A DNA stretch of 45,000 nt, taken from NCBI GenBank assembly GCA_902603215.1, contig CACKTW010000001.1, forward strand, positions 1-45,000, given 5' to 3'. The notes under the pieces were generated by a model that ran no database searches, was not told the origin of the DNA, and saw only the letters and a list, made by a program, of their open reading frames with translations. The translations under genes and the position numbers were made by a program. This DNA comes from an uncultured Pelagibacteraceae bacterium (GTDB taxonomy: Bacteria > Pseudomonadota > Alphaproteobacteria > Pelagibacterales > Pelagibacteraceae). The first letter of the stretch is position 1; the number at the start of each line of letters is the position of its first letter. Positions 42,733-45,000 of the stretch are shown here, one piece after another.

Positions 42733-42747
42733 GTTCAATTATTGAAC
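42733..42747. promoter_or_regulatory. Operator-like palindrome 2, GTTCAATTATTGAAC
   Basis: This is a perfect inverted repeat with 7-bp arms and one central base. Its centre is 31 bp from that of the first palindrome, about three helical turns, so two dimers would sit on the same face of DNA. It lies 57 bp upstream of the phosphonate gene ATG and 48 bp upstream of the regulator ATG, so it could serve both directions. Confidence 0.55.
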
Positions 42748-42804
42748 TATATAGGTTATTATGATAGAAAATTTAAAATATTTATTTAATTAACAAAAAT
42801 TATT

Positions 42805-44100
42805 ATGAAAAAAAAAATTGCATACGTGGCTTTATCAGCAGATATTTTGCATGAAGGCCACATTAATATACTTAAAACAGCAAGTAAGCTAGGCAATGTT
42901 GTGGTTGGTCTGCTAACAGATGAAGCTATATCTACATACAAAAAAATTCCATATTTAGATTTCAAACAAAGAAAAACTGTTATTCAAAATATTAAATATG
43001 TAACTAAAGTAATACCTCAAAAAACTTTGGATTATGTTCCTAATCTTAAATATATAAAGCCAGATTTTGTTGTTCATGGAGATGATTGGAAAACCGGGAT
43101 TCAAAAAAAAACCAGAGGAAAGGTAATTAAGATACTAAAAAAATGGTCAGGAAAACTAGTAGAACCCAAATATACAAAAAATATTTCATCTTCAAAAATA
43201 AAAGAAAAAATATATGAGGCTGGAATCTCTCCTGAAAATAGAGTTTCTAGATTAAAAAGATTAATAAATGTAAAAAAAATAGTTAGAATATTAGAATCTC
43301 ATAATTCACTTACTGGTCTAATTATTGAAAATTTAAAGATTAATAAAAAAAAAGAATATTTAGAATTTGATGGAATGTGGTCCTCAAGTTTAACGGATTC
43401 CTTAACAAGAGGAAAACCAGATAATCAAGCGGTAGATTATTCAACGCGAATTTCTGGTTTAAATGAAATTCTAGATGTTACTACTAAGCCATTAATTTTT
43501 GATGCAGACAATGGTGGAAGGCTTGAGCATATTTCATATTTAGTTAAAACTTTAGAAAGGGCTGGAGTGTCAGCAGTAGTCTTCGAAGACAAAATTGGAC
43601 TAAAAAAAAATTCCTTATTTGAAGACCAAAAAAAAACTAAACAAGATCTTATTAAAAATTTTTGTAAAAAAATAACTAAAGCTAAAAATGCTAAAATCTC
43701 TGATGATTTAATGATAGTTGCAAGAATAGAGTCTTTTATTTTAGGAAAAGGATTAAGTGACGCAATTAAAAGAGCGGAAGCTTATTCAAAAGCTGGAGCA
43801 GATGCAATTTTAATTCATAGCAAGGAAAAAAATCCAAAAGAAATTTTTTCATTTTCAAAAAAATTTAATAAAAGTAAATTTAAAAAACCATTAATTGCGG
43901 TTCCTTCTACATATTCTAAAACATCCGAAACAATGTTAATAAAAAATGGTTTTAAAATTGTAATTTATGCAAATCATTTACTAAGAGCCTCTTATCCTGC
44001 AATGCAGGATGTTGCTAAAAAAATACTTTTAAGTAAAAGATCATTTGAAGTAGAAAAAAAAATAAGCCCTATTAAGGAAATTATAAGTTTAATAAAATAA
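42805..44100 (+). CDS. aepX: Cytidylyltransferase-phosphoenolpyruvate mutase fusion
   Basis: This 431-residue enzyme starts the phosphonate pathway. Residues 1-135 are a nucleotidyltransferase of the glycerol-3-phosphate/cholinephosphate cytidylyltransferase type, with HEGH at 16-19 and ISSSKI at 127-132. Residues 150-431 are phosphoenolpyruvate mutase, which makes the C-P bond of phosphonopyruvate. Evidence is EFDGMWSSSLTDS at 187-199, FDADNGG at 232-238 and the gating-loop signature EDKIGLKKNS at 261-270; the EDK-NS motif separates mutases from isocitrate-lyase-like hydrolases. The fused N-terminal domain is known in this family and may form CMP-activated phosphonate. The decarboxylase gene follows after 5 bp. 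Confidence 0.93.
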   Translation: MKKKIAYVALSADILHEGHINILKTASKLGNVVVGLLTDEAISTYKKIPYLDFKQRKTVIQNIKYVTKVIPQKTLDYVPNLKYIKPDFVVHGDDWKTGIQKKTRGKVIKILKKWSGKLVEPKYTKNISSSKIKEKIYEAGISPENRVSRLKRLINVKKIVRILESHNSLTGLIIENLKINKKKEYLEFDGMWSSSLTDSLTRGKPDNQAVDYSTRISGLNEILDVTTKPLIFDADNGGRLEHISYLVKTLERAGVSAVVFEDKIGLKKNSLFEDQKKTKQDLIKNFCKKITKAKNAKISDDLMIVARIESFILGKGLSDAIKRAEAYSKAGADAILIHSKEKNPKEIFSFSKKFNKSKFKKPLIAVPSTYSKTSETMLIKNGFKIVIYANHLLRASYPAMQDVAKKILLSKRSFEVEKKISPIKEIISLIK

Positions 44101-44105
44101 ATCTG

Positions 44106-45000
44106 ATGATATCTCCAAAAATATTTTTATCATTTTTAAAAAAAAAAGGATTTAATTTTTTTTCAGGTGTTCCTGATAGTGTTTTAAAAAATTTTACTAA
44201 TTTATTAGATCATGATAATAAAATTAATCATATTGTTTCAACAAATGAAGGTTCGGCTATTTCTCTAGGTATAGGTTATCATTTAGCTACCAAAAAAGTT
44301 CCGTGCATTTATATGCAAAACTCAGGATTGGGTAATGCTTTTAATCCTCTAACATCAATTGCGCATAAAAAAGTTTATTCAATACCTCTTCTGCTTATAA
44401 TTGGTTGGAGAGGATCTCCAAAATCTAAGGACGAGCCACAACATAATGTTATGGGAAAAATTACTCAAAAAACTTTAAAGCTTATGAATATTAAATCAGC
44501 AGTTATAAATGGAAGAAGTAATTTTAAAAAATTAGAAAGGCAAATTTCTAATTTAAAATCAAATAAAAAAACTTTTGCGATATTGATTAAACCAAATTCC
44601 TTTAATAAATATAATTTGAAAAAGAAAAAAACTAAAAAAAATATATTTAAAAGGGCTGAATTTCTTGAATATTTTTTAACTAAAATCCCTCAAAAATCAA
44701 AAATAATATCTACAACTGGATATTCATCAAGAGAAGTTTTTCAAATAAAAAAAGAAAAAAAAATAAATAAAGGAAAAAATTTTTATATGGTTGGTGGCAT
44801 GGGGCATGCCTCAATGGTAAGTCTTGGATATTCAATTAATCGAAAAGAGCAAACAATATGTATTGATGGGGATGGATCTTTACTAATGCATCTTGGTTCG
44901 ATAAGAACAGCAGGATTTCTTGGAAATAAAAATTTTAAACATGTTTTGCTGAATAATAATTCTCATGAATCTGTAGGTGGACAAAGTACAAACGCCAAAG
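44106..45000 (+). CDS. aepY: Phosphonopyruvate decarboxylase, partial (C-terminus beyond right edge)
   Basis: The first 298 codons of a ThDP enzyme are present, starting with ATG at 44106. VPDSVLKNF near residue 22 and NEGSAISLGIGYH near 46-58 (with the catalytic Glu) are the ThDP pyrimidine-domain motifs. MQNSGLGNAFNPL near 68-80 and SKDEPQHNVMG near 109-119 are specific to phosphonopyruvate decarboxylase, and IDGDGSLLMHLGS near 256 is the ThDP-pyrophosphate motif. It removes CO2 from phosphonopyruvate to give phosphonoacetaldehyde and so makes the unfavourable mutase reaction irreversible. An aminotransferase for 2-aminoethylphosphonate should follow beyond the window. About 80 residues are probably missing. 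Confidence 0.93.
   Translation, partial: MISPKIFLSFLKKKGFNFFSGVPDSVLKNFTNLLDHDNKINHIVSTNEGSAISLGIGYHLATKKVPCIYMQNSGLGNAFNPLTSIAHKKVYSIPLLLIIGWRGSPKSKDEPQHNVMGKITQKTLKLMNIKSAVINGRSNFKKLERQISNLKSNKKTFAILIKPNSFNKYNLKKKKTKKNIFKRAEFLEYFLTKIPQKSKIISTTGYSSREVFQIKKEKKINKGKNFYMVGGMGHASMVSLGYSINRKEQTICIDGDGSLLMHLGSIRTAGFLGNKNFKHVLLNNNSHESVGGQSTNAK

Noticed and set aside
42736-42738. TTG as the start of the MarR-type regulator
   Set aside because: It lacks a ribosome-binding site and sits in the palindrome; the internal ATG at 42684 has AGG at good spacing and gives the usual family length.
1-45000. CRISPR arrays, insertion sequences, restriction-modification, rRNA genes
   Set aside because: No regularly spaced repeats, transposase motifs, restriction genes or rRNA sequence were recognised on either strand.

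Overview
This window is very AT-rich (my reading, not computed), has almost no intergenic space, uses standard-code stops including TGA, and encodes Lys/Asn/Ile-rich proteins with few clear Shine-Dalgarno sites. That fits a streamlined marine alphaproteobacterium of the Pelagibacterales (SAR11) type, although no rRNA or other marker in the window proves it. Nearly every gene concerns surface glycans, so I read it as a hypervariable cell-envelope polysaccharide island. It has no insertion sequences, integrases, CRISPR arrays or rRNA, and one tRNA.

Region 1-10.5 kb: the start of an FkbM methyltransferase (cut by the left edge), an orphan polytopic membrane protein, a DPM1-like GT2, an O-antigen ligase/polymerase, a membrane fatty acid desaturase, a B12-binding radical SAM enzyme, and a plus-strand operon of a GT-C-like membrane protein, a TonB-dependent receptor and a DUF6580 (ECF S-component-like) protein. 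A tRNA-Val(GAC) gene follows. Its 5' end contains the stop codon of the upstream WecA/MraY-like sugar-phosphate transferase gene.

Region 10.5-16.7 kb: the WecA-like initiating transferase and an NDP-sugar epimerase on the minus strand, then a divergent plus-strand cassette of DUF4956 membrane protein, CotH kinase fused to a beta-helix, and VTC polyphosphate-polymerase-like protein. The cassette is a recurrent but poorly understood set.

Region 16.7-26.7 kb: a minus-strand operon for a decorated deoxyhexose (methyltransferase, WbmS-like deacetylase, NodU-type carbamoyltransferase, Gmd, GDP-fucose synthase, TylF-type methyltransferase), a membrane SGNH hydrolase, two glycosyltransferases and a second TylF-like protein.

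Region 26.7-42.7 kb: fifteen minus-strand genes with gaps of at most about 20 bp, headed by an EPS-associated MarR-type regulator. They encode UDP-uronate enzymes, a sulfotransferase, a PhyH dioxygenase, a PglK-like ABC flippase, an LIC12162-family transferase, a fusion of a CMP-nonulosonate synthetase domain with a D-2-hydroxyacid dehydrogenase, a compact NeuB lacking the SAF domain, a sugar N-formyltransferase, a polysaccharide deacetylase and four glycosyltransferases. The likely product is a nonulosonate-type, N-formylated, possibly sulfated glycan built on a lipid carrier and flipped by the ABC protein. Two 15-bp palindromes spaced 31 bp apart precede the regulator gene and are likely its operator.

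Region 42.8-45 kb: divergent from the regulator, a cytidylyltransferase-PEP mutase fusion and phosphonopyruvate decarboxylase (cut by the right edge) begin a phosphonate pathway. Phosphonate decoration of the same envelope glycans, or of lipids, is a reasonable inference.

No gene-free stretch exceeds 300 bases. The largest gaps (about 85-120 bp) are divergent promoter regions.
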